A stretch of DNA of 64,000 bases from DATLLN01 sp963720885. GTDB taxonomy: Bacteria; Actinomycetota; Thermoleophilia; Gaiellales; JAICJC01. This document shows, piece by piece, positions 1 through 7,785 of the stretch. Numbering within the stretch: position 1 is the stretch's first letter; every line of letters begins with the position of its first letter. A model generated the notes under the pieces. It saw only the letters and a program-made list of their open reading frames with translations. It was not told the DNA's origin and did no database searches. The translations under genes were made by a program, and so were the position numbers. Location of the stretch: positions 372,001-436,000 of the forward strand of contig CAVRGW010000004.1 in assembly GCA_963720885.1 (NCBI GenBank), written 5' to 3'.

Positions 1-63
1 GTCCGGCGTCGTGCCGCCACGCTGCTCGCTCGGCTTGACCCGTTGCTCGTCGTTCTCGGTCAT
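1..63 (-). CDS. N-terminus of an unidentified protein, cut by window edge
   Basis: On the minus strand an ATG at position 63 opens a frame (MTENDEQRVKPSEQRGG...) that stays open for 21 codons to the window edge. It starts 29 bases after the stop of the upstream cyclase on the same strand, so it could be the second gene of that transcription unit. The visible part is hydrophilic and charged, with no domain. It is too short to identify and may be spurious. Confidence 0.35.
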   Translation of the reverse strand, partial: MTENDEQRVKPSEQRGGTTPD

Positions 64-92
64 GCGCCGGCCGTACCCCGCACGGCCGCCGC

Positions 93-830
93 TCAACCCT
101 CGTTGCCCTTCCGCTTCCCCGACGGCGGCGCCTGCCGGAACGCGCGCTCGAGCTGGTCGGCCACCCAGTCCTCGACCCGCCGCTCGAAGTCCTTGGCCGC
201 GCGGTCGATCCGCTTGTCGGGGGGCTGGTCGTCGCCATACTCGAGCGTCTCCAGAGGCGACGCCGCCGTCCGCCGCAGTGGCGGAAACTCCTTCGCCAGG
301 CCGGGGGCCACCAGCTGGTAGACGGGCTCCGGGCCGTCCATGTCCGGCAGGCTGGTCGAGCCGAGCTCGATCGCCTCGGCCCGAGAGATCCCTCGGGTCG
401 TCTCAGTCATCAGCACCTGCCCGCCGTGTCCCGCTGCGCACAGCCGCGCCGCCCGCACGACGTCGATGCCGGTGTAGCCGCCATCCGAGGTGCGGTGCGG
501 CTCGCCGGTGTGCAGCGCCATCCGCACCCGAACCTTGGTGCCGTCCGGCCACTGCTCGAGCGCGTGGCCGAGCTGCGCCGCGATGGCGGCGGCGACTCCG
601 GCCGGCGCCGAGCGGAAGGCGGCGAACATCGCGTCGCCCTGGCAGTCGACGACGACGCCGTTGCCCCCGGCGATCGCCTCGCGCAGCAGGCGGCGCTGGC
701 GGTCGAGCACGTCCGGCCAGCCATCACCCAGGCGCTTGAGCAGCGCGGTCGAGCCCTCGATGTCCGAGAACAGCAGCGTCACGGTCCCTTCGGGCAGCTC
801 GGGCGGCTGGTGATCCGGGTGGGCGCTCAT
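93..830 (-). CDS. Class III adenylate/guanylate cyclase domain protein
   Basis: A 245-residue soluble protein consisting mainly of one class III nucleotide cyclase homology domain (about residues 14-180). The FSDIEGST signature carries the first metal-binding Asp (D23), and CQGDAMF carries the second (D66). The dimer-arm segment GIDVVRAARL keeps the Arg expected for transition-state stabilisation. The residue that is normally the adenine-selecting Lys, four before D66, is Asp (D62), so substrate preference or activity is uncertain. There is no membrane or sensor domain; the charged C-terminal 60 residues are unassigned. The family makes cAMP or cGMP in the cytoplasm, and the FSDIEGST subfamily is common in Actinobacteria. 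Confidence 0.85.
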   Translation of the reverse strand: MSAHPDHQPPELPEGTVTLLFSDIEGSTALLKRLGDGWPDVLDRQRRLLREAIAGGNGVVVDCQGDAMFAAFRSAPAGVAAAIAAQLGHALEQWPDGTKVRVRMALHTGEPHRTSDGGYTGIDVVRAARLCAAGHGGQVLMTETTRGISRAEAIELGSTSLPDMDGPEPVYQLVAPGLAKEFPPLRRTAASPLETLEYGDDQPPDKRIDRAAKDFERRVEDWVADQLERAFRQAPPSGKRKGNEG

Positions 831-961
831 TCGCTGGCTGCACCGTAGCGCCGTCGCCGACTGGGTGAAGTGGATGAGCGTTTAACCTGGCTATCCATGC
901 GGAATCCGTGTAGCATCTCGATCCGCTGGAACCGTCGGCAAACCTCGACATTGGGGGAGCG

Positions 962-2854
962 ATGCATCTGAGGAACGGGCTGAGGCGCTGGCGGGTCACG
1001 TTGCCGCTGGCCGCCGTCATCGCGGCGCTGGCGGTTGCCGCCACGGCCGCCGCCGGAGGCACCGGCGTCTCGCCGACGCCGTTCGGCACGCCGACCGGCA
1101 ACATCACCGACCCAGGCCAGAACATCACCGCCGTGCGCGGCGACCGGCTGTGGGAGTGGACCGAGCAGACCCGCTCGGAGGTGCTGGCCCGGCACGGCGT
1201 TGTCGCGACCAGCCAGCCACTCGCCGCGCAGGCCGGGCTGGACATGCTGAAGCACGGCGGCAACGCCGTCGATGCGGCCGTCGCAACCGCCGCGATGCTC
1301 GGCGTCACCGAGCCGCACAGCGCGGGCATCGGCGGGGACATGTTCGCCATCTACTACTCGGCGAAGGATCACAAGCTGTACGGGCTGAACGGGGCCGGGT
1401 GGTCGCCGCAGTCCTGGACGCCCAAGTACTTCGCGGACAAGGGGCTCGACGCGGTGCCCGACTACGGCGTCGACAGCGTCACGGTGCCGGGAGCCGTCGA
1501 CGGCTGGGCCACCCTGCTCAACCGCTTCGGGACGATGAGCCTTGCGGATGTGCTGCAGCCGTCGATCGAGACGGCGAAGCAGGGGTTCGGCCTGACCGAG
1601 CGGATTCGCGGCGACTGGAACAGCTACGACCAGTTCTACGTCGACATGCTGAAGAAGGACCCGGAGTCGCGCAAGGTGTTCCTCCGCAACGGGCACGTCC
1701 CGGCGCTGTACAGCATCTTCCGCAATCCCGGGCTGGCGAAGGCGTACTCGCTGATCGCCAAGGACGGGCCGGACGCGTTCTATCGCGGGCCGATCGGCCA
1801 GGCGATCGTCAAGCGTATGAACGCGGGCGGCGCCGACTGGAAGATGTCCGATCTGAGCTCGTTCCACTCCGAGTGGGTCAACCCGATCCACTCGAACTAC
1901 AAGGGCTACGACGTCTACCAGATGCCGCCGCAGACGCAGGGCTTCGCGACGCTCGAGATGCTGAACATCCTCGAGCAGTGCGGTGCGAAGCTCGGGTACA
2001 ACCTCGCCGACCTGGGCCCTCGCTCGCCGGAGTTCTGGCACATCCTGATCGAGGCGAAGAAGCTCGCCTACACGGATCTGTGGAAGTACAACGGCGATCC
2101 GCGGTTCTCGCACATCCCGGTGAACCGGCTGATCTCCAAGTCGTACGCCGCGTCGCTGTGCAGCAAGATCGACCTGCAGCACGCCGCCCCGGTGGCGTCG
2201 ACGACCGGCGCGCACCCGGTCTCCACCGTCGTCAAGGAGCGTGGCGACACCGTCTACCTGGCGACCGCTGACCGCTGGGGCAACATGGTGTCGTTCATCT
2301 ACAGCATCTACGACTACTTCGGATCGCAGATCTCGATCCCGGGGTACGGGTTCCCGATGAACGACCGTGGGTCGTTCTTCTCGCTCGATCCGTCGTCGCC
2401 GAACGTCGTCGCGCCGCACAAGCGGCCGTTCATGACGATCATCCCGGCGTTCGTGATGAAGAACGGCCAGCCGCTGATGGCGTTCGGCAACATGGGCGGC
2501 GATGAGCAGGCCCAGGCCCAGGCGACGGAGATCGTGAACATGGTCGACCTGGGGATGAACGTGCAGGCTGCGGGAGATGCCGCGCGGTTCCACCACGGGC
2601 AGTTCACGAATACCGTCCATCTGGAGTCGAAGCTGTACGACCTGGTCGGCAAGCAGCTGAAGGCGATGGGCCACCACGTCGTCCGCGTCGCCGGTGACGA
2701 CGACGAGTTCGGCGGCTACCAGGCCGTCTTCTTCCAGCGGATGCCCGGGCTGGCACCGCCGCCCGAGTGGAGCTCGGCCGGCGATCCGCCGGTGAACGGC
2801 GTCTACCGCGCCGCGTCCGACTTCCGCAAGGACGGCCAGGCCGAGGGCTGGTAG
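962..2854 (+). CDS. Secreted gamma-glutamyltransferase-family protein
   Basis: A 630-residue Ntn-hydrolase precursor with a clear N-terminal signal peptide (basic start, then a hydrophobic stretch ending in AAAGG), so it acts outside the membrane. Family hallmarks are GGNAVDAAVATAAMLGVTEP and GIGGDMF in the large subunit. The self-processing nucleophile is predicted to be the Thr in GDTVYLATAD (about residue 430); this GDTVY form is seen in the YwrD-like branch rather than the TTHFS form of classical Ggt. Predicted chemistry is hydrolysis or transfer of gamma-glutamyl groups from glutathione-like substrates, but YwrD-like members are poorly characterised. It converges on the LacI gene, with a shared hairpin just after the stop. 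Confidence 0.85.
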   Translation: MHLRNGLRRWRVTLPLAAVIAALAVAATAAAGGTGVSPTPFGTPTGNITDPGQNITAVRGDRLWEWTEQTRSEVLARHGVVATSQPLAAQAGLDMLKHGGNAVDAAVATAAMLGVTEPHSAGIGGDMFAIYYSAKDHKLYGLNGAGWSPQSWTPKYFADKGLDAVPDYGVDSVTVPGAVDGWATLLNRFGTMSLADVLQPSIETAKQGFGLTERIRGDWNSYDQFYVDMLKKDPESRKVFLRNGHVPALYSIFRNPGLAKAYSLIAKDGPDAFYRGPIGQAIVKRMNAGGADWKMSDLSSFHSEWVNPIHSNYKGYDVYQMPPQTQGFATLEMLNILEQCGAKLGYNLADLGPRSPEFWHILIEAKKLAYTDLWKYNGDPRFSHIPVNRLISKSYAASLCSKIDLQHAAPVASTTGAHPVSTVVKERGDTVYLATADRWGNMVSFIYSIYDYFGSQISIPGYGFPMNDRGSFFSLDPSSPNVVAPHKRPFMTIIPAFVMKNGQPLMAFGNMGGDEQAQAQATEIVNMVDLGMNVQAAGDAARFHHGQFTNTVHLESKLYDLVGKQLKAMGHHVVRVAGDDDEFGGYQAVFFQRMPGLAPPPEWSSAGDPPVNGVYRAASDFRKDGQAEGW

Positions 2855-2858
2855 GCGA

Positions 2859-3869
2859 TCATCCGACCCGCCTGGTCGATGCGCGCTCGACCAGGCGGGT
2901 CGGGATCAACCGCAGGCGTGCGTCCGGCGGTCGGCCCTCGACCAGCTCGATCAGCAGGTCGATGGCCTCGGCCGCCGTCTGAGCGGGATTCAGCTCGAGG
3001 GCGGTCAGCGGCACGTCCGCGCCGGCCGGCTGGCCGTCGGCGGCGACCACCACCATCAGGTCATCGGGAATCCGCAGGCCAAGCCGGTCCGCCGCGGCGA
3101 CGATGCCGACGCCGATCGCCTCCTCGTTCGCGTAGACGCCGTCCGGCCGGTCGGGGCCGGCGAGCAGTCGCTCGACGTGCGCGGGGTCGGCGAGCTCACC
3201 GAACGGCACGAGCGCGACGACCGGCTCGATGCCGCGCTCCTCGCACCAGGCGCGGTGGGCGCCGATGCAGTCGTCCGTGAAGGCGTCGCCCATGTCGCCG
3301 GCGAGTAGCGCCACGCGGCGCGCGCCGCGGTCGGCCAGATGGTCGAGTGCCGCCCGCGTGCCGGCCACGTGATCGTTGTCCACGCAGTAATCAAAATGAC
3401 CGTCGGTCGGGTCACGGCCGATCAGCACCAGCGGCACCGCCCGCGCGCGCAGCTCGAGCAGCATCGGATCGCCGGCCACCGGGTCGAGCACGATCAGCCC
3501 GTCGAGCGAGATCCGCGCCCAGATCTCGCCGCGCTGTGAGGGCGGACAGACGACGAGCGCGTAGTTGTGCTCGAGCGCGCGGGCGGTGGCGGCGTGGATC
3601 GCCTGGTTGAAGTAGTTGACCTCGGTCAGCGGGATCGGCAGCTCGCCGGGCAGCGAGACGGCGATCGCGAGCAGCCGCGACCGGCCGCCGGCCAGGCGCT
3701 GTGCCGCCGGATTGGGGCGGTAGCGCATCGCGGTGGCGTGCTCCAGCACCCGCTGTCGCGTGGCCTCGGGGATCCGCCCCTTGCCGCTCAGTGCGTGGGA
3801 CACGGTCGTCACGGAGACCCCGGCGGCTTTCGCCACGTCGATCAGGCGGACAGGCTTGTCGGTCGTCAT
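2859..3869 (-). CDS. LacI-family transcriptional regulator
   Basis: A 336-residue regulator. An N-terminal HTH (RLIDVAKAAGVSVTTVSHAL, about residues 8-27) and the hinge helix are followed by a periplasmic-binding-protein-like effector domain. The start at 3869 (MTTDKPVR) puts the HTH at the usual distance from the N-terminus; the frame stays open far upstream only because of GC bias opposite the amine oxidase gene. It is divergent from the amine oxidase with 153 bases between them, which contain a LacI-type palindrome. It probably regulates itself and the oxidase in response to a small ligand, which cannot be named from sequence. Confidence 0.9.
   Translation of the reverse strand: MTTDKPVRLIDVAKAAGVSVTTVSHALSGKGRIPEATRQRVLEHATAMRYRPNPAAQRLAGGRSRLLAIAVSLPGELPIPLTEVNYFNQAIHAATARALEHNYALVVCPPSQRGEIWARISLDGLIVLDPVAGDPMLLELRARAVPLVLIGRDPTDGHFDYCVDNDHVAGTRAALDHLADRGARRVALLAGDMGDAFTDDCIGAHRAWCEERGIEPVVALVPFGELADPAHVERLLAGPDRPDGVYANEEAIGVGIVAAADRLGLRIPDDLMVVVAADGQPAGADVPLTALELNPAQTAAEAIDLLIELVEGRPPDARLRLIPTRLVERASTRRVG
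2863..2903. terminator. Bidirectional terminator hairpin between GGT and lacI-type gene
   Basis: A perfect 17-bp inverted repeat (2863-2879 against 2887-2903) with a 7-base loop begins 9 bases after the gamma-glutamyltransferase stop. It also lies inside the last codons of the convergent LacI-family gene. No clear U-tract is present, as is usual in high-GC actinobacteria. It could terminate both transcripts. Confidence 0.7.
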
Positions 3870-3936
3870 CTGGAGCGTTCCTTTCCAGGCAAAGCCTACC
3901 GCTGGCCGGCCGGAAATCGACGTGATGGTGCGCGGT

Positions 3937-3946
3937 AAAGCGCTTT
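3937..3946. promoter_or_regulatory. Putative LacI-family operator
   Basis: The perfect 10-bp palindrome AAAGCGCTTT lies in the divergent interval between the LacI-family gene (start 3869) and the amine oxidase gene (start 4023). The central GCGC with flanking A/T matches the general form of LacI/GalR operators. Position and symmetry support a shared operator; binding itself is inference. Confidence 0.55.
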
Positions 3947-4022
3947 TGCAATCGCTCCCGGCGGACGGTAGACTCGGCGCGATTCGCGGCCACGGCCGAC
4001 AGCGAACCAGAGGGGGATCACC

Positions 4023-5606
4023 ATGCCAGGTACCGGCGACCCGATCCAGCGCATGCTTCGCCAGCGGGCGGCCGAGCTCCAGGAGCTCGACGCACCGAGC
4101 CTGTCGGCGGGCACGGGCACGACCCGGAGGGGGTTCCTCGGCAGAGCGGCGGCGGTCGGCGCCGGAGTGCTGCTGGCGGGGCCGGCGACCGGCGCGCTGG
4201 CGGCGTCGCGGCGGGAGCGCCGCGCGCAGGCCAGGCAGCAGGCGCGCGTCGGTGCGCGCGTGGTCGTGATCGGCGCCGGGCTCGCCGGGGTCACGTGCGC
4301 GTACCGGCTCAACCAGCGCGGGATCAAGGCGCAGGTATACGAGGCGCGGGACGGCCGGCTGGGCGGCCGCTGCTGGACCGTGCGCGGGTTCGAGCACGGC
4401 CAGGTGGCCGAGCACGGCGGGGAGTTCATCGACACGCGACACGTCCACATCCTGCGGATCGTCGCCGAGCTCGGCCTCGACCTCGAGGACCGGCTGAAGG
4501 CGGAGCGCCAGCATCCGAATCTCGAGCGCCCACTGTGGCTGAACGGCAAGCTCCAGGATCGCGCGGCGATCAGCGCCGGATTCGATGCGATGTTCGCGAA
4601 GCTCAAGAAGGACTACAAGCGGGTCGGCGACTACCACTACAACGTGGCGTCCGACGCGGCCCGCGAGTTCGACCAGATGACGGCGCTCGACTGGCTGAAC
4701 GCGAACGTCGACGATCCGCTGCTGCGCGAGCTGATCGACATCGGCCAGAGCGGGTTCTTCGGGATCGATGCCTCGCGGATGAGCGCGATCAACCTGTTCG
4801 AGGCATACGTCGCGCCGTACCCGGGGGCGAACGAGCGGTACCACACCAACGGCGGCAACGACCAGATCCCGCATGGGATGGCGCAGACGCTGGACGAGGG
4901 TCAGGTGCACTTCAACGCGCCGCTGCAGGCGATGTGGCGCCGCGGGGACGGCAGCTACGGACTGTCGATCGGCGGCTCGGGCACGCCGGTGATCGCCGAC
5001 CAGGTCGTGCTCTGCCTGCCGTTCACCACGCTGCGCGACGTCGATCTCGACCGCTCAGGGCTGAGCGCGAAGCGCCGCCAGTCGATCGACGAGCTGGGAA
5101 TGGGCACCAATGCCAAGAACCACGTGCAGCTCGCCGTGCGGCCCTGGAAGCTCGACCGCTGGGGCGGCGGCATGACGATGGATCAGCCGTTCCGCCAGTC
5201 GAGCTGGGAGTCGACCGAGGGCCAGGAGGGTCGGACAAGCGTGATCACGATCTGGCGCGGCGGCCGATCCGGCGCGAGCTACCCGACCGATGTGCCGCAC
5301 CAGTGGGCGCCGCCGGCCATCGTCGACGCCAACCTGGCGGCGTTCGAGCGCGGCGTCACCGGCATCACCGATGCGTACAACGGACGCTCCTGGCTCGACT
5401 CGTGGGTCGACGATCCCTGGGTCAAGGGCTCGTACGCCGGCTTCCTTCCCGGCCAGTACACCAAGTACTGGGGATATCTCAAGAAGCAGGAAAACGGCGT
5501 GCACTTCGCCGGCGAGCACACCTCGACGCACAGCCAGGGCTACCTCAACGGCGGCGTCGAGAGCGGCGACCGGGCGGCTCGCGAGGTGCTGCACGCGCTG
5601 GCGTAG
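4023..5606 (+). CDS. Tat-exported flavin amine oxidase
   Basis: A 527-residue FAD-dependent oxidoreductase of the monoamine oxidase family. A twin-arginine signal (TTRRGFLG, Arg35-Arg36, then a hydrophobic stretch ending in ALAA) indicates export of the folded, cofactor-loaded enzyme. The FAD-binding Rossmann motif VVVIGAGLAG (about 80-89) is followed by YEARDGRLGGRCWT. The C-terminal HFAGEHTSTHSQGYLNGGVESG segment is the typical second FAD-contact region. It should oxidise an amine to an imine/aldehyde with release of hydrogen peroxide; the substrate is unknown. It is divergent from a LacI regulator, which suggests inducible expression. A GTG-started aminopeptidase gene follows 23 bases downstream. 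Confidence 0.88.
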   Translation: MPGTGDPIQRMLRQRAAELQELDAPSLSAGTGTTRRGFLGRAAAVGAGVLLAGPATGALAASRRERRAQARQQARVGARVVVIGAGLAGVTCAYRLNQRGIKAQVYEARDGRLGGRCWTVRGFEHGQVAEHGGEFIDTRHVHILRIVAELGLDLEDRLKAERQHPNLERPLWLNGKLQDRAAISAGFDAMFAKLKKDYKRVGDYHYNVASDAAREFDQMTALDWLNANVDDPLLRELIDIGQSGFFGIDASRMSAINLFEAYVAPYPGANERYHTNGGNDQIPHGMAQTLDEGQVHFNAPLQAMWRRGDGSYGLSIGGSGTPVIADQVVLCLPFTTLRDVDLDRSGLSAKRRQSIDELGMGTNAKNHVQLAVRPWKLDRWGGGMTMDQPFRQSSWESTEGQEGRTSVITIWRGGRSGASYPTDVPHQWAPPAIVDANLAAFERGVTGITDAYNGRSWLDSWVDDPWVKGSYAGFLPGQYTKYWGYLKKQENGVHFAGEHTSTHSQGYLNGGVESGDRAAREVLHALA

Positions 5607-5629
5607 GTCCGCTCGATAGCATCCGCGTC

Positions 5630-6712
5630 GTGGAAGACGACCGCGTCGAGCGTTACGCCGCGCTCCTGCTCGACACGTGCCTCGGCGTGCAGCCGGGCTG
5701 GCAGGTGATCGTCTGGGGCATGCCGTGGGCCAGGCCGTTGCTGGAGGCGGTGACCCGGGAGATCGGCAGCCGCGGCGCCTACCCGCTGCTGCGCCTGACC
5801 TTCGGCGGCGGCCTCGTCTACCACCGCGACTGGCTGCGCCACGCGCCGGATGACCGGATCGCCGTGCCTGCGCCGATCGACGTCCACGCCCTCGAGACAT
5901 GTGACGCGCTGCTCGCCGTGTCCGCGCCCGAGAACACGATGGACGGCGCCGATCTCGCGCCCGAGCGCACCGCCGCGGTGCAGGCCGCCTACCGCGATGC
6001 CACGCATCGTGTGAACACCAACGTCATCCCGTGGGTGATGTGCTGGTTCCCGACACCGGCGCTGGCCCAGGACGCCGGGATGACGGTCCGCCAGTTCGAG
6101 GACTTCCTGTACGGCGCGTGCCTGCTCGACTGGCCGTCGGAGCACCGGCGGCTGGGGCGCTACGCGGCGCTGTTCGACCAGGCCGAGCAGGTGCGGATCG
6201 TCGGCGATGGCACCGATCTCACGCTCTCGCTGGCCGGACGGCGGATGGAGGTCGATGCCGGCACCGGCAACATGCCCGGCGGCGAGTTCTTCGGCTGCCC
6301 GGTCGAGACCTCGGCCGAGGGGACGATCGCGTTCATCGAGTTCCCGGCTGTCTGGCAGGGCCGTGACGTACGCGGAATCAGGTTGCGGTTCGAGGAGGGC
6401 AAGGTGGTCGATGCCTCCGCAGACACCGAGGAGGGGTTCCTGCTCGCAACGCTCGACACCGACGAGGGGAGCCGCCGGATCGGCGAGCTCGGCGTCGGCT
6501 GCAACCCCGGCATCACCCGGTACATGCGCAACGTGTACTTCGACGAGAAGATCGACGGCACCGTGCACATCGCCCTCGGGTTCGGGTTCGCGGACATCGG
6601 TGGGACGAACGAGTCGTCCGTCCACTGGGACATCGTCAAGGACCTGCGGCCCGGCGGCCGGATCGAGCTGGACGGACGGGTCGTCCAGGAGAACGGGATC
6701 TGGGTCGTGTGA
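5630..6712 (+). CDS. M29-family (aminopeptidase T/S-type) metallopeptidase
   Basis: A 360-residue cytoplasmic protein resembling leucyl aminopeptidases of family M29. Visible hallmarks are the N-terminal VQPGWQVIVWG-like segment, the middle GNMPGGEFFGCPVE segment with a metal-ligand-type Glu, and the C-terminal LGFGFADIGGTNESSVHWDIV segment, where His and Asp complete the dinuclear metal site. The start is taken at GTG 5630 (VEDDRVERYAALL): the frame is open far upstream only as a shadow of the amine oxidase gene. It lies 23 bases downstream of the oxidase and may be cotranscribed. It should remove N-terminal residues from peptides. Confidence 0.85.
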   Translation: MEDDRVERYAALLLDTCLGVQPGWQVIVWGMPWARPLLEAVTREIGSRGAYPLLRLTFGGGLVYHRDWLRHAPDDRIAVPAPIDVHALETCDALLAVSAPENTMDGADLAPERTAAVQAAYRDATHRVNTNVIPWVMCWFPTPALAQDAGMTVRQFEDFLYGACLLDWPSEHRRLGRYAALFDQAEQVRIVGDGTDLTLSLAGRRMEVDAGTGNMPGGEFFGCPVETSAEGTIAFIEFPAVWQGRDVRGIRLRFEEGKVVDASADTEEGFLLATLDTDEGSRRIGELGVGCNPGITRYMRNVYFDEKIDGTVHIALGFGFADIGGTNESSVHWDIVKDLRPGGRIELDGRVVQENGIWVV

Positions 6713-6748
6713 GGTGTCGCCGGCCGTTCGCGGCCGGATAATGGCGGC

Positions 6749-7496
6749 ATGCTCCACATGGTCACGCGGCTCGCGCTCGCGGCTGCGATCGCGCTCGCCG
6801 TCGCCGGCTGTACGACCGACGCGACGGGCGCCGGCTCGTCACAAGCCGCCGGCCGCCCCGTCGGCTCGTCGCCGCCGCACGGCGCCGCCGAAGCACCACA
6901 GGCACCATCGCGAACCCGCCTTTCACGCCGGGCCCGGCTGGACGGTGCACCGGGCGCGTTCCGTGCTTCCCCACCTGCGCGTCCATGCGGCCGGGTCGAT
7001 GCGGGGCTACGACCGCGATCGGTTCGGGCCGGCGTGGGAGGACGTCGACGGCGACGGCTGCGACACGCGCAACGACATCCTCAATCGCGATCTGACCGCC
7101 AGGACGTGGGACGACGCCGCGCACTGCGAGGTGCGGCGCGGTGTGCTCCGAGATCCCTACACGGGCAGGCTGATCCACTTCCGGCGCGGCGTCGAGACCT
7201 CGCTGGCCGTCCAGATCGACCACATGGTCGCGCTGGCAGACGCCTGGCGTACGGGCGCCGCCCGGTGGCGGGCCGGCCGCCGCCTGGCCTACGCCAACGA
7301 CCCACGGGTGCTGATCGCGGTCGACGGAACGGCGAACGAGCAGAAGTCCGACGACGACGCCTCGCAGTGGCTCCCGTCCAACCGTCGGTTCCGCTGCCGG
7401 TACGTCGCCGACCAGGTGATGATCAAGTCGACGTACCGGCTGTGGGTGACTCCTGCCGAGAGGTCGGCGATCGCGCGGGTGCTTCGGGGCTGCTAG
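6749..7496 (+). CDS. HNH-type (DUF1524-like) lipoprotein, frameshifted
   Basis: Two reading frames together make one expected protein. From ATG 6749 there is a lipoprotein signal with lipobox LAVAGC and then a Ser/Pro-rich linker. The conserved nuclease-like domain (SMRGYDRDRFGPAWEDVDGD, then CDTRNDIL, IDHMVALADAW and NEQKSDDDASQWLP) lies in the next frame and ends at 7496. The switch is a +1 shift inside the linker, between about 6840 and 6960. IDHMVAL supplies the His of the HNH-like site, and the terminal Cys residues fit a disulfide-stabilised exported enzyme. The family is seen widely in actinobacteria as a secreted or anchored putative nuclease. A true start downstream, without the signal, cannot be excluded. 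Confidence 0.7.
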
Positions 7497-7506
7497 CCCG
7501 CGTGGG

Positions 7507-7776
7507 CTACTCCCGCGTCCGGGCGAGCGCGACCCCGGCCGCCGTGGTGCCGGCCAGGAGGTTCGTCAACCCGGCGAACGCCGCGACCACCAGCAGGTAG
7601 GGCGACTCGGCCACCGCGATCGCCCCGTACACCACGCATGCGACCGCTCCGCAGAGCGCGCCGATGCCGAGCCGACCGGGCCCATCGGGCGACCTGCGCG
7701 CGACCAGATATCCGACGACCGCGCCGGGCAGGCCGGTCGCGCCGATCAGGTACGCGGCGAAGAAGATGTCCTCCAC
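7507..7776 (-). CDS. Small membrane protein of unknown function
   Basis: An 89-residue protein with about three hydrophobic segments (residues 5-25, 35-55 and 60-85) separated by short charged loops. No family is recognised. It lies just downstream of the MmuM-MetF gene on the same strand (9 bases from its stop), so it probably shares that transcript. It converges on the HNH lipoprotein gene. Confidence 0.6.
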   Translation of the reverse strand: MEDIFFAAYLIGATGLPGAVVGYLVARRSPDGPGRLGIGALCGAVACVVYGAIAVAESPYLLVVAAFAGLTNLLAGTTAAGVALARTRE

Positions 7777-7785
7777 GGCTCCACC

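Noticed and set aside
3870..4910. A minus-strand open frame that would extend the LacI regulator by about 340 residues
   Set aside because: It runs antisense through the amine oxidase gene, has GC-shadow composition, and the normal LacI N-terminus begins at 3869.
7495..7508. Short hairpin AGCCC-GCGT-GGGCT between the HNH and small membrane genes
   Set aside because: A 5-bp stem is too short to claim as a terminator.
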